From CAVVWJ01 sp964475685 (GTDB lineage Bacteria; Gemmatimonadota; Gemmatimonadetes; Gemmatimonadales; GWC2-71-9), in contig CAYYXP010000088.1 in assembly GCA_964475685.1 (NCBI GenBank), forward strand, positions 1 to 9,741: a stretch of 9,741 nt of DNA, in the 5' to 3' direction. Each line of letters begins with the position of its first letter. Position 1 is the first letter of the stretch. Shown here one piece after another: positions 1 to 6,396 of the stretch. Position numbers and translations under genes: made by a program. The notes below the pieces were generated by a model, which did no database searches, was not told the DNA's origin, and saw only the letters and a program-made list of their open reading frames with translations.

Positions 1-71
1 TCCCGCGAGAGGACGCGCAGGAACAGGTTGAGCTTGGCGTGGGCGGGCATGGCGACTGCCGGCGCTGTCAT
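1..71 (-). CDS. ispE: 4-diphosphocytidyl-2-C-methyl-D-erythritol kinase, N-terminal fragment
   Basis: Only the first 23 codons lie in the window; the gene runs off the left edge. The minus strand reads MTAPAVAMPAHAKLNLFLRV and then LSR. The AKLNLFL stretch is the characteristic start of IspE, a GHMP-family kinase that phosphorylates CDP-methylerythritol in the non-mevalonate isoprenoid pathway in the cytoplasm. I chose the ATG at 71 because it overlaps the TGA of the upstream membrane-protein gene in an ATGA arrangement, which implies translational coupling. A second in-frame ATG at 50 would give MPAHAKLNL, also an acceptable length, and neither has a strong Shine-Dalgarno. The call rests on a short but distinctive motif, and the ATP-binding GHMP motif lies outside the window. 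Confidence 0.8.
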   Translation of the reverse strand, partial: MTAPAVAMPAHAKLNLFLRVLSR

Positions 72-1102
72 GCAGAGGTCCCGCGGAGATCGCCCACGGC
101 AAGGGGGCTCCTGGCCAGCGACCAGAACCCCAGTAGCACGATGGGAAGGAAGGTGACGGCGTGGTACGCGATGGCGTAGGACGAGGCGACGTCGTTGCCC
201 ACTCCGTAAAGCGCGAGCGCGGCCACGATGGCGGCTTCGAATTGTCCCACGAAGCCGGGTGCCAACTGCACCGAGATTCCGACGACCAGTATGCCCTGCA
301 GGACCAGGGCGCCCGCGTAGTCCACCGGGATGCCGAACGCCGCGAAGGCGATCCAGAACGACAACGCGTTGAGCATCCATATTGCGAGCGACCAGAACAC
401 CACTCCGGCCAGGCGACCGGGAGAACGCAGCGCCGACAATCCCTGCCGCACCCCTTCGATCATCGCGACGATCCGGTCGGTCAGCCGGCCTGCCGGCAGC
501 ACCCGGCGAACCACACCCTCGGCCGCCAGAGGGAAAGCGACCAGCAGAGCCGCGGCCACGAGGGCGGCGCCCGCGAGCGCACCGGAGACCCGCGCGGCGT
601 GCGCCAGCGACACGCCGCCGACGGCGACACCCTCGGGCAGGCTGGAGGCGAGGAGGCCGACGCTGAGCAGGGCCACGACCGCGAGCGCATCGAAGATCCG
701 CTCGACCGCGATGGACGACAGCGTGGTGCCGAATCCCGTCCGGGCCAGCCGAGTCGCGGCCACCACGCGGACCATCTCGCCGGCCCGGAAGGGAAGGAGG
801 TTGTTGGCCATGAACCCGATCGCCACGGCGTGCCACAGCGGGAGCACCGGCAAGGCGCCGCCGTTGTCACGACGGAGGAGCAGCCGCCATCGCACGACGC
901 GAAGGGGGAAAGTGAGGGTCGCGAGGACGGCCGCGATAAGGAGGGGGAGGGGGCGGGCCGCCCGCAACCGCGCGGCGACGTCCGCCAGATCCACGCCTCG
1001 GAGCGCCCAGAGAAGAAGGGCGCCGGAGAGGGCGATGCCGAGAATGGCCGACAGGATGCGACGGGCCCCCGAGCCTCCGGGGGTCAGCTCACGCCTTGGC
1101 AA
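68..1102 (-). CDS. Lysylphosphatidylglycerol synthase transmembrane-domain (YbhN/UPF0104-type) membrane protein
   Basis: A 344-residue polytopic inner-membrane protein of the family that resembles the transmembrane (flippase) half of MprF, without the soluble lysyl-transferase domain. Visible family features are a first hydrophobic segment at about 17-33, a second at about 52-65 followed by RVVRWRLLL, the conserved loop FMANNLLPFRAGE (98-109), ERIFDAL (134-140), and APGFVGQFE (281-289) near the last helices. Further hydrophobic stretches lie at about 140-152, 172-192, 233-256, 264-280 and 310-330. Such proteins are thought to handle or translocate lipids or polyprenyl-linked substrates, but the substrate here cannot be read from the sequence. 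Translation appears to begin at a TTG 14 nt inside the end of the preceding gene, with no good Shine-Dalgarno, so the start is tentative. Its TGA overlaps the ispE ATG. Confidence 0.85.
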   Translation of the reverse strand: MPRRELTPGGSGARRILSAILGIALSGALLLWALRGVDLADVAARLRAARPLPLLIAAVLATLTFPLRVVRWRLLLRRDNGGALPVLPLWHAVAIGFMANNLLPFRAGEMVRVVAATRLARTGFGTTLSSIAVERIFDALAVVALLSVGLLASSLPEGVAVGGVSLAHAARVSGALAGAALVAAALLVAFPLAAEGVVRRVLPAGRLTDRIVAMIEGVRQGLSALRSPGRLAGVVFWSLAIWMLNALSFWIAFAAFGIPVDYAGALVLQGILVVGISVQLAPGFVGQFEAAIVAALALYGVGNDVASSYAIAYHAVTFLPIVLLGFWSLARSPLAVGDLRGTSA

Positions 1103-2801
1103 GCGCCAGGGGGACGAGGTCCATGAGCTCCTGGAGCAGCGGCTTGATCGACTCCAGCCCGCCGTGCCGGCTCAGCTCCTCGGCGAGTTGCTGCCGGACG
1201 GCCCCTGCTCGCTCGAGCGCCGCCCGGCCCTGGTAGCACAGCAGCCCGATCTCGATGGTCTCGACCTCCCCTGCCGCCGGGGGTGGCGCCCCGCCCATCA
1301 GTCGCTCGAGGCTGGGCTCGGCAACGGGTCGCTCGCGGCGGAGCCGGTCGTAGGTGGTGTAGCTGCGCTCCAGTCCGCCCAGCGGCGACGAAACGTCGGG
1401 AGCGAGCGATGCGATCGACACCACCGGCTCCTCATCCTGAACCGCTTCGGGCGCGTCATACAGGAGCGACTCGATGGGGACGATCTCGATCTGCAGCTCC
1501 GGGTGTACCTCCGCCGCCGGGTGCGGTCGGACCGGGAGGGGCGAGGCCGGAGGCGCCTCGGCCAGACGAAGGCCGTCCATGCGGTAAGCGACGTCCAGGA
1601 TCCGGCGGGAGATGACTGTCCTGTCGTCGGACTCCGCCACCGCACGGAGGAGTTCCCCCGTCTCGCGCAGGCAGATGCAGAACGAAGGGGCCGAGTGGAC
1701 GGCGACTCCCGCCGCGAGCGCCTCCCGCGTCGAGCGGGCGAAGACCCCGAGCGACGCACCGACGGGATCGGGCCCCGGTTCCCCGATGGAGCGGAGCGTT
1801 CCGAGCAGGTGGTAGAGGCGGAGATCGCGCTCGGTCGTGGAGCGGGCCCGGCCGATCAGGTCGGAGCTCTGGCACAGGTGCTCGCCGTGACTCACCAGCT
1901 CGAGGGGCCCCAGCGGGCCGAGCGGGTCGAGCGGCACCGGCGGTTTGAATTGCGGTGGCGTGACCGGTTCGGGGTCCCCGGCGAAGAAGAGAGACTCGAT
2001 GGGGACGACGTCCCTCTCGACGGCGAAGGCGCGGAGCAGCAGCTCGGTGAACCGGCGGGCCTCCTCGGCCTCCGGGTCGGGGCGGCCTCGATCGGCGATG
2101 TCGCGGGAGATCCGGGTCAGCGCATGTGCCGCAGCGGCCATCACCTCGTCCACTTCCGGCGGGGGGGCGAAGAGGCGCGTGAGATCACCGACCGCCAATT
2201 CGATTCCGTCCAGAATCTCGGGCAGCGGGGCCAGCTGGCCCAGCTCGGCGAGGCCGCGCAGCGACTGCATCTTGCGGATGACGGTGTAGAGGGGCTCGCG
2301 ATCCTCGGGTGTGGCGCGGAGGGCCCGCGCCGCGCGGTCGAGAGCGCTCGCGATGAGCGCTCCCTCGCGCACGACGAACGCCCGAACTCCGGTGTTGACC
2401 TCTTCGCGGCCGGAGGCCGCGGGCCCCACCGTGCTCCGCCCGACCAGCGCGTCCAGAACCTGGCCGAGGCGCACCGCGCGGGAGGAATCGGTCTCGTCCC
2501 ACTGGCTTACACGGCGGACGAGCGCGCGGAAGTCCTCAATGGCCTGACCGACGTGCCCCCGAGTGGCGGCGTCCCATTCCAGCCGGCCTTCGCGCCGCGC
2601 TCGTGCCACCGCCTCGAGGCTCGCGCCCGCCCGGGCGATGTGGTAGTGCCCGGCCATCAGAGCCGAGCCACGGAGCAGCCTGGCGGCCCGCACCAGCTCG
2701 TCGGCAGGCGGTGTGTCCCGGCGGACCAGCGATTCGAGGCGGTCGAGGGACTCGCCGGCCTCGAGGGCGAAGAATTCGGCGCCCGCGAGTGGATTGCTCA
2801 T
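1089..2801 (-). CDS. Hpt-like helical protein with two degenerate (histidine-less) Hpt regions and VPIESL-type repeats
   Basis: A 570-residue, apparently cytoplasmic protein of unknown function. Residues 8-100 look like an Hpt domain (FALEAGESLDRLESLV, then AARLLRGSALMAG), but the position of the phosphorylatable His in the usual HTLKGSA is Arg41. A second Hpt-like stretch at about 145-212 carries MQSLRGLAELG, with Gln179 at the His position. The second half is low in obvious domains. It contains a Pro-Leu-Gly linker (290-300), VVPIESLFF (265-273), IVPIESLLY (440-448), VVSIASL (460-466) and ETIEIGLLCY (514-523), which look like recurring short motifs. A final helical region covers about 524-568. 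There are no CheA-type kinase, receiver or membrane segments. The gene begins 12 nt after pdxJ and overlaps the membrane-protein gene, so it belongs to the same transcript. It may be a signalling scaffold or phosphotransfer decoy, which is inference only. Confidence 0.7.
   Translation of the reverse strand: MSNPLAGAEFFALEAGESLDRLESLVRRDTPPADELVRAARLLRGSALMAGHYHIARAGASLEAVARARREGRLEWDAATRGHVGQAIEDFRALVRRVSQWDETDSSRAVRLGQVLDALVGRSTVGPAASGREEVNTGVRAFVVREGALIASALDRAARALRATPEDREPLYTVIRKMQSLRGLAELGQLAPLPEILDGIELAVGDLTRLFAPPPEVDEVMAAAAHALTRISRDIADRGRPDPEAEEARRFTELLLRAFAVERDVVPIESLFFAGDPEPVTPPQFKPPVPLDPLGPLGPLELVSHGEHLCQSSDLIGRARSTTERDLRLYHLLGTLRSIGEPGPDPVGASLGVFARSTREALAAGVAVHSAPSFCICLRETGELLRAVAESDDRTVISRRILDVAYRMDGLRLAEAPPASPLPVRPHPAAEVHPELQIEIVPIESLLYDAPEAVQDEEPVVSIASLAPDVSSPLGGLERSYTTYDRLRRERPVAEPSLERLMGGAPPPAAGEVETIEIGLLCYQGRAALERAGAVRQQLAEELSRHGGLESIKPLLQELMDLVPLALAKA
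1468..1483 (-). repeat. 16-bp direct repeat, copy 1, encoding VPIES
   Basis: The 16 bases GACTCGATGGGGACGA occur identically here and at 1993-2008, 525 nt apart in the same reading frame of the Hpt-like gene. On the coding strand they encode the VPIES core of the motif at residues 441-445. The flanking codons differ, so this is either a conserved peptide motif with shared codon choice or the remnant of an internal duplication. Confidence 0.6.
1993..2008 (-). repeat. 16-bp direct repeat, copy 2, encoding VPIES
   Basis: Identical to 1468-1483. It encodes VPIES at residues 266-270 of the Hpt-like protein, within DVVPIESLFF. It follows the second Hpt-like region directly and precedes a Pro-rich linker. 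Confidence 0.6.
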
Positions 2802-2813
2802 GCTGACAAGGTA

Positions 2814-3536
2814 TCAAGACCTCGCGCCGTGTACCAACACTCGCATCTCTCTCACCGCTTCGCGCATTCCCACCATGACGGCACGGCTCACGATGGTGTG
2901 ACCGATATTCAGCTCCTCGATCTCCGGAATTCCGGCGACCGGCACCACATTGAGGTAAGTCAGGCCGTGGCCGGCGTGTATCGCCAGTCCCATGTCCGCG
3001 CCGTGGCGCGCCGCCCGCCGCAGCTCCGCGAGCGCGGCGTCCCCGGCCCTCCAGGTGTGGGAGTATCGGCCGGTGTGCAGCTCGATGGCGGGCACGCCGA
3101 GGTCCTTGGCGGCATCGAGCGCCGCGAGGTCGGGGTCAATGAAGAGACTGACGCGGATCCCCGCTTCCTCCAGCCGGCGGATCGTCTCCCGGAGCCGGGG
3201 ATGCGGGCGACTCAAGTCGAGTCCGCCTTCCGTCGTGACTTCCTCCCGGCGTTCGGGCACGATGGTGGCCTGGTGGGGGCGCAGGCGGCAGGCGAGGGCG
3301 ACGATGTCGTCGCTGGTGGCCAGCTCCAGGTTGAGCACCTTGACGGCGGGGGCAAGGCGTTCGACGTCCGCATCCTGGATGTGGCGTCGATCTTCCCGGA
3401 GGTGGACGGTGATGCCGTCGGCGCCGGCGGCCTCGCACAAGGCCGCGGCCTCGCACGGGTCGGGCTCATCGGTGCGGCGGGCCTGCCTCACGGTGGAAAC
3501 GTGATCGATGTTGATGTAAAGCCGAATGGGTCTCAT
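2814..3536 (-). CDS. pdxJ: Pyridoxine 5'-phosphate synthase
   Basis: A 240-residue cytoplasmic TIM-barrel enzyme. It condenses 1-deoxyxylulose 5-phosphate with 3-amino-1-hydroxyacetone 1-phosphate to form pyridoxine 5'-phosphate in the DXP-dependent vitamin B6 pathway. Hallmark stretches are present in order: YINIDHVSTVRQARR (7-21), GADGITVHLREDRRHI (38-53), NLEL (69-72), VPERREEVTTEGGLD (93-107), VSLFIDPD (129-136), IELHTGRY (151-158), AGHGLTYLNV (188-197) and ELNIGHTIVSRAVMVG (208-223). The catalytic positions known in the E. coli enzyme (His45, Glu72, His193) correspond to His45, Glu71 and His190. Length is typical. The ATG at 3536 is the natural start, although its Shine-Dalgarno is weak. 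It is the first gene of the minus-strand operon, divergent from a lipoprotein gene. Confidence 0.97.
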   Translation of the reverse strand: MRPIRLYINIDHVSTVRQARRTDEPDPCEAAALCEAAGADGITVHLREDRRHIQDADVERLAPAVKVLNLELATSDDIVALACRLRPHQATIVPERREEVTTEGGLDLSRPHPRLRETIRRLEEAGIRVSLFIDPDLAALDAAKDLGVPAIELHTGRYSHTWRAGDAALAELRRAARHGADMGLAIHAGHGLTYLNVVPVAGIPEIEELNIGHTIVSRAVMVGMREAVREMRVLVHGARS

Positions 3537-3595
3537 TGCTCGCGGCCCGGTGGCCGTTTAGTTTCGCAGTCTAACATTCGTCCAGCGAGAAACGT
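3537..3595. promoter_or_regulatory. Divergent intergenic region between pdxJ and the lipoprotein gene
   Basis: These 59 bases are locally AT-richer than their surroundings (GTTTAGTTTCGCAGTCTAAC lies at their centre). They must hold the promoters of the minus-strand pdxJ operon and, unless read from elsewhere, of the plus-strand lipoprotein gene. TAACAT at 3572-3577 is a weak -10 candidate on the plus strand without a matching -35. A 5-bp stem with a 4-nt loop (3543-3556) falls in the pdxJ leader just upstream of its ATG. No operator can be assigned. Confidence 0.4.
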
Positions 3596-4066
3596 GTGAT
3601 CAAACGACGGTGGATCGGTGCCGCCCTGGTGCTGGTGGCGTGCAGCAGCGGCTCGACGGGGGGCCCCGGGGAAGTGCATCCCGCAGGCAGCGCGTCGTCG
3701 GCGGTGACGGAGTTCCTGAAGGCCGTGAGCGACAGCAATCTCAGAACGATGGCCACCCTGTGGGGGACCACCGCCGGGCCGGCCTCCCGCACCGGGCAGC
3801 CCCCCGACTGGGAGCGGCGTGTCGCGGTGATGCAGGCCTACCTCCGCCACGACGATTTCCGCATCGTCACCGACGTCCCCGAGACCCTCCCCACCCGGCA
3901 TGCGGTGCAGGCGGAGCTCCGGCGTTCGGCGTGCACCTGGGTTGTTCCGTTCGTCGCCATCCAGCTCGGCGACGGTGGGTGGATCGTCAATTCCGTCGAC
4001 ATCGCCACCGCGGGAAATCCGGCTCGCCCCTGCCAGCAGCAGGCGGGAGACACCACGGGCACGTAG
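3596..4066 (+). CDS. Predicted lipoprotein of unknown function
   Basis: A 156-residue protein with a clear lipoprotein signal: positively charged MIKRRW, a hydrophobic run IGAALVLV, and a lipobox LVAC with the acylated Cys at 16. The mature part starts with a Ser/Gly-rich linker. It then has a small globular domain including SSAVTEFLKAVSDSNLRTMA, TLWGTTAGPA, ERRVAVMQAYLRHDDFRIV, and a strand-rich end WVVPFVAIQLGDGGWIVNSVD. The FLKAV...LWGT pattern followed by a strand pair is loosely reminiscent of NTF2-like or DUF4878-like lipoproteins, but I cannot assign a family. The GTG start at 3596 is chosen because it gives a complete signal peptide; its ribosome binding site is poor. The gene is divergent from pdxJ and converges on the epimerase gene with only 37 nt between stops, where I see no clear terminator hairpin. 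Confidence 0.75.
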   Translation: MIKRRWIGAALVLVACSSGSTGGPGEVHPAGSASSAVTEFLKAVSDSNLRTMATLWGTTAGPASRTGQPPDWERRVAVMQAYLRHDDFRIVTDVPETLPTRHAVQAELRRSACTWVVPFVAIQLGDGGWIVNSVDIATAGNPARPCQQQAGDTTGT

Positions 4067-4103
4067 CGGGGCTCGAAGACCTCCGGACCTCACCCTTGTT
4101 ATC

Positions 4104-4499
4104 TTACTCGGTCAGCTCGAGCAGGATGCCGCCGGTCGCCCTGGGGTGGACAAAGGCGATGCGGCGGCCGCCGGCGCCGACCCGCGGAGTCTCGTCGATC
4201 AGCCGGTAGCCGGCGCGGCGGCAGGCCGCCAGCGCGGTGTCCAGGTCGCCGACGCGGTAGCAGATATGGTGGATCCCTGGGCCGCGCCGCGCCAGGAACC
4301 TGGCGATGGGGCCGTCCGGATCGCGGGGGGCGAGGAGCTCGACCTCGGAGTCGCCGAAGGGCAGGGTAACGATGGTCGCGCCGTCGGCGGTCTCGGGCGG
4401 ATGCGGTTCGAGGGCAAGGACATCGCGGTAGAAGGCAAGCGCCGCGTCCAGATCCGGCACGGCAATCCCGACATGCGCTATCCGGGGACGGTCAGCCAC
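4104..4499 (-). CDS. mce: Methylmalonyl-CoA epimerase
   Basis: A 131-residue protein of the vicinal-oxygen-chelate (glyoxalase) superfamily. It interconverts (S)- and (R)-methylmalonyl-CoA, linking propionyl-CoA carboxylation to the B12-dependent mutase. Two VOC-type halves are visible: IAHVGIAVPDLDAALAFYRD (7-26), then GDSEVELLAP (49-58), and GPGIHHICYRVGDLDTAL (73-90), ending GGILLELTE (123-131). Likely metal ligands are His9, Glu54, His77 or His78, and Glu128; Glu54 sits where the characterised Propionibacterium enzyme has Gln. The GTG at 4499 is supported by a GGAGAG ribosome binding site five bases upstream (4505-4510). No mutase or carboxylase genes are in the window. A lactoylglutathione lyase is the main alternative, but the GIHHI(C/A)YRV pattern favours the epimerase. 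Confidence 0.88.
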   Translation of the reverse strand: MADRPRIAHVGIAVPDLDAALAFYRDVLALEPHPPETADGATIVTLPFGDSEVELLAPRDPDGPIARFLARRGPGIHHICYRVGDLDTALAACRRAGYRLIDETPRVGAGGRRIAFVHPRATGGILLELTE

Positions 4500-4554
4500 A
4501 CGATCTCTCCGACTGAATTGACGGCAGTGGAATCAACCCTAGGAGAATAACATC
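4500..4554. promoter_or_regulatory. Divergent intergenic region between mce and trxA
   Basis: Fifty-five bases separate the two start codons and contain both ribosome binding sites: GGAGAG for mce (minus strand, 4505-4510) and AGGAG for trxA (4541-4545, nine bases before the ATG). The promoters of both transcripts must lie here or extend into the opposing genes. TTGACG at 4518-4523 looks like a plus-strand -35 box, but correct spacing would put the -10 on the trxA ribosome binding site, so I do not assign it. Confidence 0.4.
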
Positions 4555-4893
4555 ATGGGCACGATGAACGCGCAGACCACCCACGTCACAGACGCCTCGT
4601 TCGCCGGCGAAATCGAGCAGGCGAACGGGCTCGTCCTCGTCGATTTCTGGGCGACGTGGTGCGGTCCGTGCCAGATCGTCGCGCCGATCCTGGATCAGCT
4701 CGCGGGCGAGTACGCCGGCCGGGTCAAGATGGCAAAGGTGGACGTGGACTCGAACCAGCGGACCGCCATGCGCTTCAACGTGCGGTCCATTCCCAGCATT
4801 CTGTTCTTCAAGAATGGCCAGCACGTGGACACGGTGATCGGCGCGGTTCCGAAGGCGACACTCGAAGGGAAGATCAAGCAGCACCTGAGCTGA
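4555..4893 (+). CDS. trxA: Thioredoxin
   Basis: A 112-residue cytoplasmic dithiol-disulfide oxidoreductase with a single thioredoxin fold of normal length. The active site WCGPC is at 35-39 (redox Cys36 and Cys39), preceded by LVLVDFWAT. The cis-proline loop is SIPS with Pro80, and the family strands VKMAKVDVDSN (57-67) and ILFFKNGQ (82-89) are present, followed by the C-terminal helix TLEGKIKQHL. There is no signal peptide or membrane anchor. The ATG at 4555 has a strong AGGAG ribosome binding site; a second in-frame ATG three codons later is possible. It is the first gene of the plus-strand operon, and its TGA lies only a few bases before the region where rsmI must begin. Confidence 0.96.
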   Translation: MGTMNAQTTHVTDASFAGEIEQANGLVLVDFWATWCGPCQIVAPILDQLAGEYAGRVKMAKVDVDSNQRTAMRFNVRSIPSILFFKNGQHVDTVIGAVPKATLEGKIKQHLS

Positions 4894-4900
4894 GGTCGCC

Positions 4901-5731
4901 GCGGCAACCCTCTTCGTCGTCGCCACACCGCTCGGCAATCTCGGGGACCTCACGGCTCGCGCCGCCGAGGTGCTCCGGTCGGTCCCCGTCGTTGCCGCGG
5001 AAGACACCCGCAGGACTCGCGGGCTGCTCTCCCACCTGGGCGCCAGCCCGGCCCTCTTCAGCTACCACGCCCATTCCCCGGCCAGCCGGCTCGACCGGCT
5101 CCTCGAGATCCTCCACCAGGGGCGCGATGTAGCCCTGGTGTCCGACGCGGGCACCCCGGGCGTGAGCGACCCGGGCGCCGATCTGGTTGCCGCCGCCCGC
5201 GCGGCCGGCTGCACCGTCGTGCCGATCCCGGGAGCCTCCGCGGTGGCGACGGCCCTCTCCGCATCCGGATTTCCCTCCGACCGCTACCTCTTCCTGGGAT
5301 TCATCCCGAGGAAGGGAGCCGACCGCGCGAGGCTGATCGCCCGTGCGGCGGCGGAGGAGTGGAGCGTCGTCTTCTTCGAGGCCCCGCCGAGACTCTGCGC
5401 ACTGCTGAGGGACCTGGGCGCCGCCGCAGGACGAGACCGCCGGGCCGTGGTGGCGAGGGAACTGACCAAACTGCACGAGGAGTTCCGGGCGGGCACACTT
5501 GGGGAGCTCGAGGATTACTATACGGAAACCAATCCGAGGGGTGAGCTCACCGTCGTCCTCGAAGGGACCGGGGCGCCGGCGCCCCCGCCGGACCGCACCC
5601 GGGACGCAGTGGAGCAGGCTACCGTGCTGCTCGCCGATGGGTTGAGCCGCCGCCAGGTCGCCCGCCGCCTCACCGAGACCCTCGGCATCCCGCGCAACGA
5701 GGCCTATCGGCTGGTGATGGAGCTGCCATGA
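4901..5731 (+). CDS. rsmI: 16S rRNA (cytidine1402-2'-O)-methyltransferase; no canonical start codon
   Basis: A SAM-dependent tetrapyrrole-methylase-fold enzyme that methylates the ribose of C1402 in the 16S rRNA decoding centre. The frame reads ATLFVVATPLGNLGDLT, AAEDTRRT, VSDAGTPGVSDPG, PIPGASA, LGFIPRK, FFEAPPRL, ARELTKLHEEFRAGTLGEL and RGELTVVLEG. It ends with a helix-turn-helix-like tail (SRRQVARRLTETLGIPRNEA). All hallmarks are intact and about 276 residues is near the usual length. The problem is the start. The first in-frame ATG/GTG/TTG is GTG at 4970, which would delete the TPLGNLGDL loop; the frame is open back only to the stop at 4886 and offers no ATG, GTG or TTG there. I place the start at GCG 4901 because it aligns with the Met of typical RsmI and lies five bases after TGAGG (4891-4895). 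The TGA overlaps the next ATG. Confidence 0.88.
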   Translation, partial: AATLFVVATPLGNLGDLTARAAEVLRSVPVVAAEDTRRTRGLLSHLGASPALFSYHAHSPASRLDRLLEILHQGRDVALVSDAGTPGVSDPGADLVAAARAAGCTVVPIPGASAVATALSASGFPSDRYLFLGFIPRKGADRARLIARAAAEEWSVVFFEAPPRLCALLRDLGAAAGRDRRAVVARELTKLHEEFRAGTLGELEDYYTETNPRGELTVVLEGTGAPAPPPDRTRDAVEQATVLLADGLSRRQVARRLTETLGIPRNEAYRLVMELP

Positions 5732-6396
5732 TCGTTCGTGGGTGGGGAATGGCGCTGCTCGCGCTGGCTGCCGCGCCGGCGCCCCCGGAGGTAGCACCGG
5801 TCATGACGATCGGGCGCCTCCACTACGACGGCGGCGGCGACTGGTACGCCAACCCGTCCAGCCTGCCGAATCTCCTCGCCGCCATCCGCGACCGCACCTC
5901 GCTCCGCGTGGCCATCGGGGAGACGGTCGTCACACTGAACGACGCCGACCTGTGGAACGTCCCCTACATCTATATGACCGGACACGGAAATGTCCGCTGG
6001 AGCGATCGCGATCTCGGCACACTCCGCCGCTATCTGCTGCAGGGCGGCTTCCTCCACGCCGACGACAACTACGGGATGGACGAGTCGCTCCGGCGAGAGC
6101 TGGCGCGGCTCTTTCCCGATCATCCGCTGGTGGAGGTTCCGCTCGACCACCCCATCTACCACCTCGTGTACGACTTTCCCCGGGGGATCCCCAAGATCCA
6201 CGTCCACGACGGGAAGCCGGCGCAGGGCTTCGGCATCTTCCTCGACGGGCGGCTGGTTGTCTACTACTCCTATCAGTCCGATCTCGGCGACGGGTGGGAG
6301 GATCCCGAGGTCCATCATGATCCTCCGGAGAAGCACGAGGCCGCGCTCCGCATGGGAGTGAATCTGTTCGCCTACGCCGTGGGGTACGGCGGATGA
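5728..6396 (+). CDS. Exported DUF4159-family protein
   Basis: A 222-residue protein whose N-terminus (IVRGWGMALLALAAAPAP) looks like a cleavable signal peptide or short anchor, so it probably acts outside the cytoplasm. The rest matches the DUF4159 pattern: IGRLHYDGGGDWYANP (28-43), LPNLLAAI (46-53), YIYMTGHGNVRWSD (80-93), LGTLRRYLLQGGFLHADDN (96-114), LFPDHPLVEVPLDHPIYHLVYDF (128-150) and a final helix EAALRMGVNLFAYAVGYG. The family is thought to have a glutamine-amidotransferase-like fold. I see no Cys in this protein, so a Cys-dependent amidotransferase is excluded; His110 and Asp112/Asp113 are prominent conserved-looking polar residues. The ATG overlaps the rsmI TGA and has GGAG five bases upstream. 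In other bacteria DUF4159 occurs near MoxR, DUF58 and von Willebrand-factor genes. Biochemical role unknown. Confidence 0.87.
   Translation: MIVRGWGMALLALAAAPAPPEVAPVMTIGRLHYDGGGDWYANPSSLPNLLAAIRDRTSLRVAIGETVVTLNDADLWNVPYIYMTGHGNVRWSDRDLGTLRRYLLQGGFLHADDNYGMDESLRRELARLFPDHPLVEVPLDHPIYHLVYDFPRGIPKIHVHDGKPAQGFGIFLDGRLVVYYSYQSDLGDGWEDPEVHHDPPEKHEAALRMGVNLFAYAVGYGG

Noticed and set aside
1891..1940. GC-rich tandem-like tract suggesting a DNA repeat element
   Set aside because: It is explained by the Pro-Leu-Gly linker (residues 290-300) of the Hpt-like protein.
3543..3556. CGGCC-CGGT-GGCCG hairpin followed by TTTAGTTT, terminator-like on the plus strand
   Set aside because: No plus-strand gene ends just upstream, the stem is only 5 bp, and it sits in the divergent promoter region. 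At most it is a leader hairpin of pdxJ.
330..3599. Very long plus-strand open frame (1089 codons) across three minus-strand genes
   Set aside because: It lies antisense to pdxJ, the Hpt-like gene and the membrane-protein gene, all of which have recognisable products or family patterns. Its translation is Arg/Gly/Pro-rich with no motif. High GC removes stop codons from the opposite strand, which explains its length.
4067..4103. Possible bidirectional terminator between the convergent lipoprotein and mce genes
   Set aside because: I found no convincing stem with a T-run in these 37 bases.
4518..4523. TTGACG as a -35 box for trxA
   Set aside because: The properly spaced -10 position falls on AGGAGA, the ribosome binding site, and does not resemble TATAAT.
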